64,000 nucleotides of DNA from Maribacter sp. PR1 (GTDB taxonomy: Bacteria; Bacteroidota; Bacteroidia; Flavobacteriales; Flavobacteriaceae). The notes beneath the pieces were generated by a model. The model did no database searches, was not told the origin of the DNA, and saw only the letters and a list, made by a program, of their open reading frames with translations. Where the stretch lies: the NCBI RefSeq assembly GCF_028464145.1, contig NZ_JAQPCG010000006.1, positions 1 through 64,000 on the forward strand, written 5' to 3'. Positions within the stretch are counted from its first letter, which is position 1. Each line of letters opens with the position of its first letter. Of the stretch, positions 53,546 through 63,541 are shown one piece after another. The translations under genes were made by a program, and so were the position numbers.

Positions 53546-54745
53546 TTACTGGCTCAATGCCATTTTTTTACACTTTCCCACTTTCTGTTTTCTATAGAGG
53601 TATATGGAAACCGCCAATACCACACCACAAGCGGCAAGAATTGCTCCCACCAGACTTGAGTACACTACCTCCAAACCAAAAACCATTGGTAATCCCGCAA
53701 GATATGCCCCTGAAGCATTACCCATATTAAACGCACTCTGGTTCATAGAAGACCCTAGCATTTCCGAACCTTTGGCAGTATTAATAATTGCCATTTGAAT
53801 AGGTGTAGAAACAGTAAAGGCAATCGCTCCAATTAAAAATGTAAATACCATAAGAATATAAGGGTTGGTGGCTATAAACATATTAATGCCCAATATCAAA
53901 GACATTACGGATAAACTAATAATTACCGCCTTTAATGGAGAATATATCTCCGCCATTTTTGCCCCAACAAAATTTCCAAAAACCATTCCCAATCCTGCTA
54001 GCATCATGGCATAGCCAACAAAGTGGTCTTCCAAACCAGCCACATCTGTTATTAGGGGTGCTATGTAGCTATACCAAGCAAAAAAACCACCAGTACCAAT
54101 TGTGGTTAAAGCGATCATAGCCCATAATTCCTTGTTTTTTAGTCCATCTATTATTTTTACCTGATGATCACCATTTGAGGCTTCCATTCTTGGCATCCAA
54201 AACTGAATGGTCGTTAAAGTCAACACTCCTACAATGCCCACTAGAAAGAATGATGTACTCCATCCAAGTTCTTGACCGATATAAGTTCCTACTGGCACTC
54301 CAATTACATTCGCAACGGTTAAGCCTGAAAACATAATGGCTATTGCTTGTGCGGATTTTCCCTTTTTTGCCAATTTCATTGCAACTACTGCTCCAATACC
54401 AAAAAACGCACCATGTGGAATACCCGATAAAAATCGTAATACGAGTAATGAAGTGTAATTGGTAGCCAAACCAGATAAAGTATTAAATAAAGTAAACCAA
54501 ATCATCAATAAGAACAACATTCGTTTCGGGGACAATTTGGAGCCTAGGCTGGTCAACAACGGAGCCCCTAATACAACACCAAATGCGTATGCGGCTATAA
54601 AATGACCGGCCTGTGAGATTGTTATATCCAAAGAATTGGAAACTTCCGTTAGAATACCCATTATCACGAACTCCGTCAGTCCAATACCAAAACCTCCAAT
54701 GGCCAAAGCAAATAATGCTTTTTTGTTCGATGTATTTATATTCAT
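53546..54745 (-). CDS. MFS exporter of the sugar-efflux/AraJ type
   Basis: This 399-residue permease has twelve predicted membrane helices. The MFS motif-A-like LTSLGSKLSPKRMLFLLM loop lies after helix 2, and SGIPHGAFFGIGAVVAMKL matches helix 4-5 of the drug/sugar-efflux subfamily (FALAIGGFGIGLTEFVIMGIL start). It probably exports sugars or drugs across the inner membrane. Upstream lie a TAACTTTG box on its strand and a small dyad. Confidence 0.82.
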   Translation of the reverse strand: MNINTSNKKALFALAIGGFGIGLTEFVIMGILTEVSNSLDITISQAGHFIAAYAFGVVLGAPLLTSLGSKLSPKRMLFLLMIWFTLFNTLSGLATNYTSLLVLRFLSGIPHGAFFGIGAVVAMKLAKKGKSAQAIAIMFSGLTVANVIGVPVGTYIGQELGWSTSFFLVGIVGVLTLTTIQFWMPRMEASNGDHQVKIIDGLKNKELWAMIALTTIGTGGFFAWYSYIAPLITDVAGLEDHFVGYAMMLAGLGMVFGNFVGAKMAEIYSPLKAVIISLSVMSLILGINMFIATNPYILMVFTFLIGAIAFTVSTPIQMAIINTAKGSEMLGSSMNQSAFNMGNASGAYLAGLPMVFGLEVVYSSLVGAILAACGVVLAVSIYLYRKQKVGKCKKMALSQ

Positions 54746-54788
54746 TTTTGATAAATTATAAATGGGAAATATCCCAAAAATTACAATA

Positions 54789-54796
54789 CAAAGTTA
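54789..54796 (-). promoter_or_regulatory. Candidate -7 box of the MFS gene (TAACTTTG)
   Basis: On the minus strand TAACTTTG matches TAnnTTTG and lies 43 bases upstream of the MFS ATG. The closest TTG upstream is 26 bases away, too far for a typical -33 spacing. Confidence 0.4.
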
Positions 54797-54849
54797 GCTA
54801 TTTGGTTTAGTACATATTTTCCCAACATTATCCAATTTATATGTAATAT

Positions 54850-54864
54850 TAACCTGAACGGTTA
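54850..54864. promoter_or_regulatory. Small dyad TAACC-N5-GGTTA upstream of the MFS gene
   Basis: A perfect five-base inverted repeat with a five-base spacer sits about 50-70 bases upstream of the MFS -7 box. It could be a repressor or activator site. No regulator gene is adjacent. Confidence 0.25.
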
Positions 54865-55003
54865 GTTTTTTGTTAAGCATTGATAAAATGGCATATAATT
54901 TCAATTCTGTGTAAAAAACGAACCAGGTCTTTTTGATTTATACAATATGACCTTTATTACTGATTATAAGCGCTTCCAATAGATGTCAAAGTATGATAAA
55001 ACA

Positions 55004-55783
55004 TCAATCATTCAGTTTCATTAACTCGATATTTCTGAATTCTATAGGATGGCCTTCTGCCTGTAATGCTACATAACCTTCACTTAGTATTTTTGGGTAA
55101 CCCTTTTTAATGAGTTCTTTGGCAAATTCATCTGAGTCATCATACTGGGGTTTACTATATTCCAAAACCTTCTTGCCATTGATTTTATGGCCAATTAATT
55201 CGCTTCCGTGTACTTCCAATTCCATTTTTACCCATGTAGTATCATTGATAGCAGGGTAACTTGAGTTCGTACAGTGTTCCGTTATTAAACGATTGTTCAT
55301 TTCGATATGCGTTCCAGCTGTGCAAACGTTCCCCGTAAACCGTTTCATTTTACCATCACTACCTAAAATTTGCGCTTCGGGTGCTACCAGTAAAACTTGG
55401 TCAAGAGGCAATTCGGAAGGATGAAGGGAATGATATTTTATACCACTATTTTTGAAAGCCCAAGAGGGTGCGCCAGTAACCTTCTGTCCAATAAATCGAT
55501 ATTCTAAACGTAACCTGAATTGCGAAAGTTTTTCCCGATAGAAAATATGCCCGAAATTATTATCAAAAGTATCGTACGCATTGTAATTAACTACTAATTT
55601 ACCATCTCTTACCTGAAAGGTGTTAAGGTAATTCACCCCATATTTCTCTCCTGTAAACTTTGGAGACCATCCTTCCAGGTCTTTGCCATTAAAAATGGAA
55701 ACCCATTCGCCTTCTTTTCTTTGAATACTTGAACAACTAATAAAGAATATAATTAGTACTATTGAACACCATCTACTTCTCAT
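55004..55783 (-). CDS. DUF1080 (3-keto-disaccharide hydrolase-like) lipoprotein
   Basis: This 259-residue lipoprotein (IIFFISCSS, cysteine 17) has a DUF1080 concanavalin-like fold: WVSIFNGKDLEGWSPKF, FRLRLEYRFIG, WAFKNSGIKYHS and a C-terminal GYVALQAEGHPIEFRNIEL. Characterised relatives act on 3-keto-glucosides. It stands alone without the oxidoreductase partners often seen with the family. It is anchored in the outer or inner membrane facing the periplasm. Confidence 0.85.
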   Translation of the reverse strand: MRSRWCSIVLIIFFISCSSIQRKEGEWVSIFNGKDLEGWSPKFTGEKYGVNYLNTFQVRDGKLVVNYNAYDTFDNNFGHIFYREKLSQFRLRLEYRFIGQKVTGAPSWAFKNSGIKYHSLHPSELPLDQVLLVAPEAQILGSDGKMKRFTGNVCTAGTHIEMNNRLITEHCTNSSYPAINDTTWVKMELEVHGSELIGHKINGKKVLEYSKPQYDDSDEFAKELIKKGYPKILSEGYVALQAEGHPIEFRNIELMKLND

Positions 55784-56170
55784 TATTCTAAATTTTAAAT
55801 CAACTACTATTATTCTGAAGTAATTTTTACTCTCTCTTTTAATTGTTCAAACTTGTGCATTTCAACGAACTTATTATCCAATCAGGTCTTTGAAAATAAT
55901 TAACTGGGTAATTATAAAAGCTCACAGATTTACTAGAACAAGATTTAGAGGTCTGCTATCTATTTTCAATAATTGTAAAAGGTTTATTAATATGATAAAA
56001 GACTATAAAGTCAAGCGTTTATTAATAAGAATTAAGTTTATGAGTGTAACTAATTTTCTCAAAACAATGGTCTTTAATAGGTAATCTCTTAGTCAGAATA
56101 TATCCTGAAACTTATAAGCTATTTTTCAAATCAAAAAGACCATTTTAGAATTCGTCAATACAAATTTTCA
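55784..56170. other. Intergenic, no feature seen
   Basis: These 387 AT-rich bases separate the DUF1080 gene from gapN. I see no RNA gene, terminator or convincing small gene. A 64-residue frame inside it was rejected. Confidence 0.5.
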
Positions 56171-57763
56171 CTACAAAATATAATCTGTACTTACAAAATT
56201 TGAAACTTTCGCCTCCAACAATTGCTGAACTGTTTCAGTATTCAAATCGTTATCCTTAAAGGCTACAAAGGTTCTAATAGAAAATGATCGTAATGCATCA
56301 TGAACACTTAAAGTGGCCTGCGCAGAATCTTTCCTTCCCGTGAATGGATATACATCCGGACCACGCTGACAGGAGCTGTTTAAATTAACCCGACAAACCA
56401 AATTGACTAAAGAATCAATTAGCGGAGACAGACTATATACGTCCTTTCCAAAAAGACTTACCTGCTGGCCATAATTGCTTTCTGCCATATCATCTAAAGG
56501 CTCTTCAATATCGGCAAATGATAAAATCGGTATAATAGGACCAAATTGCTCCTCTTGGTATACTCGCATATCTTTCGTAACCGGAAACAAAACAGCGGGC
56601 CATATATAGTTATCAAAATGCTTACCTCCTTTTTTATTTAAAATTCTCGCACCTTTTGAGACGGCATCATCAATTAATTCTTGAATATATGCAGGTTTAT
56701 CCGGCTCCGGTAATGGTGTTAATTTTACGCCCTCATCCCAAGGATTGCCAAACTTCAACTTATCCACTTCTTCGGAAAACTTTTTGAGAAAATTCTCGCG
56801 AACCTCTTCATGTACGTAAATAACCTTGAGTGCGGTACATCGTTGTCCATTAAAGGATAAGGTACCCGCTAAACATTCGTTTATGGTAAGGTCCATGTCT
56901 GCATCTGGTAATATAATGGCAGGATTTTTGGCTTCCAGACCAAGCACCAACCTTAGACGGTTACTTTTAGGATGCTGATCTTGTAGTGCATTGGCGGACT
57001 TACTATTACCTATCAACGCCAACACATCAACTTTACCTGTCTTCATTATAGGTGCTGCTACAGTTCTACCCCTTCCGAATAATACATTGACTACCCCTTT
57101 AGGAAAACAGGTTTGAAAGGCCTCTAATAAAGGAGTGATAAGTAAAACCCCATATTTCGCAGGTTTAAAAATGGTGGTATTTCCCATAATAATAGCCGGA
57201 ATCAACAAGGCGAAAGTTTCGTTTAAAGGATAATTATAGGGACCCAGACAAAGAACCACTCCCAAAGGTCCACGTTTTATGTGGGCATAAACACCGTCAT
57301 GTTTTTGAAACTTGGCCGCATTCCTATCTAAATTCTTATAATCTTCAATCGTATCTTCTACATACTCGACCGTTCTATCAAATTCTTTTTGTGAATCAAG
57401 AAGCGATTTTCCTATTTCCCACATCAGGAGTTTTACAACTACCTCCCTTTTTGTTTTCATTTGCTCCACAAAATTCTCCATACAAATAATCCGGTCCCTG
57501 ACGTGCATGGTGGGCCATACGCCCTGACCTTTATTATATGCCTTTAAAGCACCATTTAAGGCATCGATTGCTTCTGGTTCCTGTAAATCGGGAACACTGC
57601 CCAATAAGGTAGGTTTATACTCGTCAGTGGAAGAAATAGTTGAAAATACATCTGTTGTTTCACCTGTCCACTCTTTCAACTGTCCATCTACCAAATATTT
57701 ATTTTGATGAATAGGATTTTCTATCGCAAATTCCTTAGGTATGTTAGTGTTCTTTATACTCAT
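56171..57763 (-). CDS. gapN: NADP-dependent glyceraldehyde-3-phosphate dehydrogenase (GapN type)
   Basis: This 530-residue aldehyde-dehydrogenase-fold enzyme has the catalytic Cys309 ([10 protein letters not shown]) and general base Glu277 ([10 protein letters not shown]), plus the Asn in GPYNYPLNE. The GQRCTA-K context and length match non-phosphorylating GapN of Bacteroidota, which makes 3-phosphoglycerate and NADPH. It is ten bases after ilvA and is probably transcribed with the ilv operon. KARI (IlvC) uses NADPH, so a link to cofactor supply is plausible but inferred. Another aldehyde dehydrogenase function is possible. Confidence 0.82.
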   Translation of the reverse strand: MSIKNTNIPKEFAIENPIHQNKYLVDGQLKEWTGETTDVFSTISSTDEYKPTLLGSVPDLQEPEAIDALNGALKAYNKGQGVWPTMHVRDRIICMENFVEQMKTKREVVVKLLMWEIGKSLLDSQKEFDRTVEYVEDTIEDYKNLDRNAAKFQKHDGVYAHIKRGPLGVVLCLGPYNYPLNETFALLIPAIIMGNTTIFKPAKYGVLLITPLLEAFQTCFPKGVVNVLFGRGRTVAAPIMKTGKVDVLALIGNSKSANALQDQHPKSNRLRLVLGLEAKNPAIILPDADMDLTINECLAGTLSFNGQRCTALKVIYVHEEVRENFLKKFSEEVDKLKFGNPWDEGVKLTPLPEPDKPAYIQELIDDAVSKGARILNKKGGKHFDNYIWPAVLFPVTKDMRVYQEEQFGPIIPILSFADIEEPLDDMAESNYGQQVSLFGKDVYSLSPLIDSLVNLVCRVNLNSSCQRGPDVYPFTGRKDSAQATLSVHDALRSFSIRTFVAFKDNDLNTETVQQLLEAKVSNFVSTDYIL

Positions 57764-57773
57764 GTTTTAATTT

Positions 57774-59024
57774 TTATACCAAATATTGAAATAAATCGGG
57801 TTTGTCGTTAATATAATCACCAAAAAAATTGTTCGCCTTCATTCTGTCCATTAAAGGCTGTAAATCCTCAGGATTTTTTAGCTCAATTCCCACTACTGCC
57901 GGTGCATTCTCCTTGCTTGATTTTTTAGAATACTCAAAATGTGTAATATCATCATTTGGACCTAATATTTCAGCAACGAATTGTTTCAATGCCCCTGGAC
58001 GCTGAGGAAATCTTACGATAAAATAATGTTTTAATTTGCCATATAAAAGTGCTCTCTCTTTTATTTCAGCCGTTCTGGTAATATCATTATTACTACCACT
58101 TACAATGCAAACCACATTTTTGCCTTTGATTTTCGATGCATAGGCATCCAATGCAGCTATACTAAGGGCTCCAGCTGGCTCTACCACAATGGCATCCCTA
58201 TTATACAAATCTAAAATAGATTGGCAAACTTTACCTTCATGAACCGTTATGATATCGTGTAGATTTTCTTTACAAATGGAGAATGTTAAATCACCTACCT
58301 TTTTTACGGCAGCACCATCAATGAATTTATCAATATTGGATAAGGCCGTATTCTTACCATTTTCAATGGAAATTTTCATAGAGGGGGCGCCATCAGGTTC
58401 CACCCCTATAATTTTGGTATGGGACGACAGTGTGTTGAATACAGCAATTAATCCAGATGCCAATCCCCCACCCCCAATAGCTACAAAAATATAATCAATA
58501 GGAAGCTTTGTTTGGTCCAGTAATTCCAGACCAACAGTTCCTTGACCTTCTATAACTTTTGGATCATCGAAAGGATGAATAAAAAACTTGTTCTCTTGCA
58601 GACAATAACTCAAAGCTGCGTCGAAAGAGTCGTCAAAAGTATCACCTTCCAGCACTACAGTAACCCATTCTTCACCGAACATTTTGGTTTGTTCCACCTT
58701 TTGTTTGGGGGTAACGGCCGGCATATAAATGGTGCCCTCAATTTTTAGATGCTTACATGCAAAAGCTACTCCCTGTGCATGATTGCCTGCACTTGCACAA
58801 ACTACACCATATATTCGTTCATCGCTTGATAGGGAATTTATCTTATTGAAAGCTCCACGTATCTTATAGGACCTTACACGCTGCAAATCTTCCCGCTTTA
58901 AATGGATATTGGCCCCATACTGTTTTGATAGGCGTATACTATGAGCAAGCGGCGTTACCTCCGATACTTGCCGGATGGTCAACGCCGCTTTTTTTATATC
59001 CTCTACCTTAGGAAAATATTCCAT
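57774..59024 (-). CDS. ilvA: Threonine ammonia-lyase
   Basis: This 416-residue PLP enzyme has Lys54 in RSYKIRGAF, the SAGNHAQGVAFACK loop and the glycine-rich AIGGGGLASGL. A C-terminal ACT-like domain (about 330-416; FPQRPGALKQFVAEILGPNDDITHFEY) points to the regulated, biosynthetic type. It deaminates threonine to 2-oxobutyrate for isoleucine. It lies 34 bases downstream of ilvC. Confidence 0.93.
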   Translation of the reverse strand: MEYFPKVEDIKKAALTIRQVSEVTPLAHSIRLSKQYGANIHLKREDLQRVRSYKIRGAFNKINSLSSDERIYGVVCASAGNHAQGVAFACKHLKIEGTIYMPAVTPKQKVEQTKMFGEEWVTVVLEGDTFDDSFDAALSYCLQENKFFIHPFDDPKVIEGQGTVGLELLDQTKLPIDYIFVAIGGGGLASGLIAVFNTLSSHTKIIGVEPDGAPSMKISIENGKNTALSNIDKFIDGAAVKKVGDLTFSICKENLHDIITVHEGKVCQSILDLYNRDAIVVEPAGALSIAALDAYASKIKGKNVVCIVSGSNNDITRTAEIKERALLYGKLKHYFIVRFPQRPGALKQFVAEILGPNDDITHFEYSKKSSKENAPAVVGIELKNPEDLQPLMDRMKANNFFGDYINDKPDLFQYLV

Positions 59025-59058
59025 AAGATCAATGGTAAAGGTTTAGGTTTGCCATAAA

Positions 59059-60534
59059 CTAAACTATTGGTTTCATTGCGGTCATGGACGCTCTCAATCG
59101 AGTACCTACCACTTCTACCGGATGCTCTCTCAATGATTTGTTTACGGCAATAAGTTTGGCATTGTCAACACCATTATCATCACCTTCTCCATAATGCTTA
59201 CCGATCACATCAACATCCACTTTCTTCATAAAATCGGCCAATAATGGTTTACAGGCATGGTCAAAAAGATAGCAACCGTATTCTGCAGTATCCGAAATAA
59301 CACGATTCATTTCAAACAGTTTCTTTCTTGCAATGGTATTGGCAATTAGTGGTGTTTCATGAAGTGATTCGTAATAGGCCGATTCCCCTATGATACCTGA
59401 TTCCGTCATGGACTCAAATGCCAATTCTACACCGGCTCGTACCATGGCAACCATTAAAACACCATTATCGTAAAACTCCTGCTCAGTAATTTCATCGCCA
59501 CCAGCTGGTGTTTTCTCAAAAGCGGTTTCGCCTGTGGCAGCTCTCCATGTTAATAGATTTTTATCATCATTGGCCCAATCTTCCATCATGGTTTTAGAAA
59601 AATGTCCTGTCATGATATCATCCATATGCTTTTGAAACAAAGGCCTCATAATATCCTTTAATTCTTCCGAAAGTTCGAAAGCCTTAATCTTTGCGGGATT
59701 TGAAAGTCGGTCCATCATATTGGTGATACCCCCATATTTCATACCTTCTGTTATGGTTTCCCACCCGTACTGAATTAATTTAGAAGCATAACCCGCATCA
59801 ATGCCTTTTTCTATCATTTTGTCAAAACAAAGAATGGATCCCGTTTGTAACAAACCACAAAGAATAGTCTGTTCCCCCATTAAATCCGATTTAACCTCGG
59901 CCACGAAAGAGGATTCCAAAACCCCGGCCTTGTGACCACCGGTTGCAGCAGCATAGGCTTTAGCCTGCTCCAATCCTTTTCCTTCAGGGTCATTTTCTGG
60001 GTGGACCGCTATTAAAGTAGGAACCCCAAAACCCCTTTTATACTCCTCTCTAACCTCGGAACCTGGGCTCTTGGGAGCTACCATGATAACCGTTAGGTCT
60101 TCACGTATTTGAGTACCTTCTTCCACAATATTAAATCCATGGGAGTAGGATAAGGTAGCACCCTTTTTCATAAGCGGCATAACTGCTCCTACTACTTGCG
60201 TATGTTGTTTATCCGGGGTTAGGTTTATAACAAGATCTGCACTAGGAATAAGTTCATCATAAGTACCCACGGTAAAGCCATTTTCAGTAGCGTTAAGGTA
60301 AGATTGCCTTTTCTCTTTAATTGCTGCGTCCCTTAATGTATATGCAATATCCAATCCGGAATCCCTCATGTTCAATCCCTGATTTAAACCTTGGGCTCCA
60401 CAACCAACGATTACAATTTTCTTTCCTTTTAACGCGGTTACGCCATCTGCAAATTCCGAAGAATCCATAAATCTACATTTTCCCAATTGTGTTAATTGGT
60501 CTCTTAATGACAGCGTATTAAAGTAGTTTGACAT
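59059..60534 (-). CDS. ilvC: Ketol-acid reductoisomerase, class II (long form)
   Basis: This 491-residue enzyme has the Rossmann NADPH site [21 protein letters not shown] and a duplicated knotted C-terminal region, with metal ligands expected in [12 protein letters not shown] and in the second repeat. The length matches the long (class II) form found in Enterobacteria and Bacteroidota. It makes 2,3-dihydroxy-isovalerate or -methylvalerate. Confidence 0.95.
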   Translation of the reverse strand: MSNYFNTLSLRDQLTQLGKCRFMDSSEFADGVTALKGKKIVIVGCGAQGLNQGLNMRDSGLDIAYTLRDAAIKEKRQSYLNATENGFTVGTYDELIPSADLVINLTPDKQHTQVVGAVMPLMKKGATLSYSHGFNIVEEGTQIREDLTVIMVAPKSPGSEVREEYKRGFGVPTLIAVHPENDPEGKGLEQAKAYAAATGGHKAGVLESSFVAEVKSDLMGEQTILCGLLQTGSILCFDKMIEKGIDAGYASKLIQYGWETITEGMKYGGITNMMDRLSNPAKIKAFELSEELKDIMRPLFQKHMDDIMTGHFSKTMMEDWANDDKNLLTWRAATGETAFEKTPAGGDEITEQEFYDNGVLMVAMVRAGVELAFESMTESGIIGESAYYESLHETPLIANTIARKKLFEMNRVISDTAEYGCYLFDHACKPLLADFMKKVDVDVIGKHYGEGDDNGVDNAKLIAVNKSLREHPVEVVGTRLRASMTAMKPIV

Positions 60535-60598
60535 TTTATTAGTTGTTTTTAAGTGTATTTTTTCCCGGAGGAAAATGATTAGTTAATATTCAAATTTA

Positions 60599-61126
60599 TT
60601 AATTGTGTTGAAACTCTTTCAATAAGGTAGAAATTTGCATTTCATCCTTGGTCACGGATATACGCCCAGATCTAACAAATTGCATAATCCCAAAAGGTTT
60701 GAACTGTTCGTACATTTCATCGATCTCATATCGCCTTCCACTTTTTGCCAAAATGAAAAACTCCCTGGAAACAGTGACAATTTGGGAATTGCTCTCTTTG
60801 ATAATATTCTGAATTTGACGCTCGTCAAACAACAAGTTTGAAGCAATTTTAAACAACGCGGATTCCTGATATATGGTTTCGTCATCCGTATGGTAAAAAG
60901 CCTTTATGACCTCTATCTGCTTTTCAATTTGTCCGACAATGTTGCGTACCCACTTCTCCGTTGTATATACAACGATGGTAAATTTAGATACATTATCTAT
61001 TTCCGATTTCGATACGTTGAGGCTTTCTATGTTAATATGTCTTTTTAAGAAAATCCCTGATATTCTATTGAGTAATCCAACATTATTTTCGGAATATACC
61101 GAAATAGTAAACCATTCTTTTTTCAT
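60599..61126 (-). CDS. ilvN: Acetolactate synthase regulatory subunit
   Basis: This 175-residue protein has an ACT domain at the N-terminus (FTISVYSENNVGLLNRISGIF, INIESLNVSKS) that binds valine, and a C-terminal ALS regulatory domain. It binds the IlvB catalytic subunit and gives feedback inhibition. It is separated from ilvB by an O-methyltransferase gene, which is unusual. Confidence 0.92.
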   Translation of the reverse strand: MKKEWFTISVYSENNVGLLNRISGIFLKRHINIESLNVSKSEIDNVSKFTIVVYTTEKWVRNIVGQIEKQIEVIKAFYHTDDETIYQESALFKIASNLLFDERQIQNIIKESNSQIVTVSREFFILAKSGRRYEIDEMYEQFKPFGIMQFVRSGRISVTKDEMQISTLLKEFQHN

Positions 61127-61195
61127 AATTAAATCCTATTCCCTTGCTACGGCTCCCGTAACAATTTGTTCATGAAAATGGACCAAAACTAGTCC

Positions 61196-61777
61196 TTATT
61201 TATTCTTTACTGCCAAAATAATTCCTGTTGACCAATTCATTTTTGTCAAGGTCAAATCCTCCCTCTTCTCCAAGTAACCCACCAAATCACTTACATTTTT
61301 ATCATGCCCTTCCGGCCAATTGGGCTGTGCTATCATATCGTCTATCACATAAAAACCACCTACCCTCAACATATTCAAAGTTTCAACCAACTGTCCATAT
61401 TTTCCTGGCCATGCATCGGCAAAAATCAAATCGAATTTAGGTCCTGAATAATTAAGTATCCATTCAGCTCCATCTTGACAAACAATGCTAAGCCTCTTGT
61501 CGTTGCCAAAAAAGGATTTGGCAATTTCAATTAATTCAGGATCATTATCCACCGTAGTCAAATGGGAATCCCTATCCATCCCATCTATCATCCAAGAAAG
61601 ACTTAACCCTATCCCCGTTCCCAGTTCCAATATCCTTGACTTAGGTTTTGAGCTAATCAAGGTTTTCAGAAAAGTACCGACATACAAATCGGAAGGCATC
61701 GTGAATCCAATCTCATCGGATTTACCTTGAATTTGATTATGGACTTTTGGAATATCCTGTATATGGGAATCGTTCAT
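61196..61777 (-). CDS. SAM-dependent O-methyltransferase-like protein
   Basis: This 193-residue class I methyltransferase has motif I ILELGTGIGLSLSWMIDG, acidic loop TTVDNDPELIE and the DLIFADAWPGKYG post-II segment, as in caffeoyl-CoA/catechol-type O-methyltransferases. It begins three bases after the ilvB stop, between ilvB and ilvN, so it is cotranscribed. No role in branched-chain amino acid synthesis is known for this family. Its substrate is unknown. Confidence 0.83.
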   Translation of the reverse strand: MNDSHIQDIPKVHNQIQGKSDEIGFTMPSDLYVGTFLKTLISSKPKSRILELGTGIGLSLSWMIDGMDRDSHLTTVDNDPELIEIAKSFFGNDKRLSIVCQDGAEWILNYSGPKFDLIFADAWPGKYGQLVETLNMLRVGGFYVIDDMIAQPNWPEGHDKNVSDLVGYLEKREDLTLTKMNWSTGIILAVKNK

Positions 61778-61780
61778 TGA

Positions 61781-63514
61781 TTATTTTAATCTTATTTCTG
61801 ATACGGCCGCACCAGATGGTATCATTGGGAACACATTGTCCTCTTTTTCAACTTTCACCTCGAGGAAAAATGGATTTTTAGAAGCCATCATATACTGAAT
61901 CGTACTTTTCAAATCCTTTCTTTCCGATACCCTTTTTGATTCTATATGATACCCCTCAGCAATCTTTACGAAATCTGGATTCGTCATTACGGTAGAGGCG
62001 TATCGGCGGTCAAAGAATAATTCTTGCCATTGACGCACCATACCTAAGTGATCATTGTTAAGTACCACAATTTTTACAGGGATATTATGTTGAAAAATAA
62101 CCCCCAATTCCTGAATTGTCATTTGGTATCCACCGTCTCCTATTATTGCAACCACTTCCCTATCCATAGCACCCATTTTGGCACCGATAGCAGCCGGTAA
62201 GGCAAACCCCATGGTTCCCAGACCCCCAGAAGTTATGTTACTTTTAGACTCTTTAAACTTAGCATATCTACAACCAATCATTTGATGTTGTCCTACATCC
62301 GTTACTATAACTGCCTTTTGGTCAGATGCTAAATTTATCTCCTCGATTACCTCGCCCATAGTAAGTCCTTCCTTAGTAGGGTGAATATCATTTTTTATTA
62401 CCGTATCGTATTCAATTTGATATTTTTCCTTAAAGATATTATGCCATGATTCATGACTTTTAGAATTGATCATAGGCAAAATTAATCCCAAAGTTTCTTT
62501 GGAATTACCAAGAACCGCAACATCGGCATGTACATTCTTATTTACTTCGGCCGGGTCAATTTCAAAATGAATAACCTTGGCTTGTGTTGCGTAATCTTCC
62601 AACCTTCCCGTTACACGATCATCGAAACGCATACCTATGGCGATTAAAACATCACACTGATTGGTCAATAGATTTGGGCCGTAATTCCCATGCATTCCAA
62701 CCATACCTACATTTAGGGGATGTTCGGAATCCAAGGCAGATGCACCCATTATAGTCCACGCCGCAGGTATTCCTGCCTTTTCAACCAACTCCTTTAATTC
62801 TTGTTCCGCTTTTCCAAGTATTACTCCCTGGCCCCAAACGATAAAGGGTTTTTTTGCTGAATTAATAAGATCTGCCGCCTGTTTTAAAGATTCTATATCT
62901 GGCGTTGGAGCTGGTTTATAGCTTCTAACTCCGGTACACGGTGTATAACTAAAGTCCAATTCATCAAATTGTGCGTTTTTAGTGATATCCACTAAAACAG
63001 GACCTGGACGTCCCGATTTTGCAATATAGAAAGCCTTGGCCATAATCTCAGGAATTTCAGAAGCCTTCGTCACTTGATAGTTCCATTTGGTAACCGGTGT
63101 TGAAATACCAATGATATCCGTTTCCTGAAAGGCATCGGAACCCAATAATTCCCTTGTTACCTGTCCCGTAATACAGACTAATGGGGTAGAATCTATTTGG
63201 GCATCCGCTAAACCTGTCACCAAATTAGTAGCACCTGGTCCGGATGTTGCCATTGCAACCCCTACCCTACCAGATACCCTTGCATAACCTTGTGCCGCAT
63301 GTGCCGCACCCTGTTCATGTCTTGTAAGGATATGGGTGAGTTTATCTTGAAATTTATAAAGCTCGTCATAGACAGGCATAATGGCCCCTCCTGGGTATCC
63401 ATAAAGCAAATCGACACCTTCGGCAAGCAAACAGTGTATAATTGCCTCCGCTCCACTTATCTTAATTGATTTCTTGGTCTTTTGTGCTGTCTTTTGTTCT
63501 TTCAATGTTTCCAT
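61781..63514 (-). CDS. ilvB: Acetolactate synthase, catalytic subunit
   Basis: This 577-residue thiamine-diphosphate enzyme has the catalytic-glutamate region GYPGGAIMPVYDELY and LTRHEQGAAHAAQGYARVSG, the FAD-binding middle domain, and the TPP motif GDGGYQMTIQELG to NNDHLGMVRQWQ. It condenses pyruvate with pyruvate or 2-oxobutyrate. It starts 27 bases after ilvD. Confidence 0.95.
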   Translation of the reverse strand: METLKEQKTAQKTKKSIKISGAEAIIHCLLAEGVDLLYGYPGGAIMPVYDELYKFQDKLTHILTRHEQGAAHAAQGYARVSGRVGVAMATSGPGATNLVTGLADAQIDSTPLVCITGQVTRELLGSDAFQETDIIGISTPVTKWNYQVTKASEIPEIMAKAFYIAKSGRPGPVLVDITKNAQFDELDFSYTPCTGVRSYKPAPTPDIESLKQAADLINSAKKPFIVWGQGVILGKAEQELKELVEKAGIPAAWTIMGASALDSEHPLNVGMVGMHGNYGPNLLTNQCDVLIAIGMRFDDRVTGRLEDYATQAKVIHFEIDPAEVNKNVHADVAVLGNSKETLGLILPMINSKSHESWHNIFKEKYQIEYDTVIKNDIHPTKEGLTMGEVIEEINLASDQKAVIVTDVGQHQMIGCRYAKFKESKSNITSGGLGTMGFALPAAIGAKMGAMDREVVAIIGDGGYQMTIQELGVIFQHNIPVKIVVLNNDHLGMVRQWQELFFDRRYASTVMTNPDFVKIAEGYHIESKRVSERKDLKSTIQYMMASKNPFFLEVKVEKEDNVFPMIPSGAAVSEIRLK

Positions 63515-63541
63515 ATCAACCTATTAATAATATGCCAATTA

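Noticed and set aside
55890-56084. 64-residue plus-strand frame in the gap before gapN
   Set aside because: Low-complexity, Ile/Lys/Arg/Asn-rich product of AT-rich DNA with no recognisable pattern or good ribosome-binding site.
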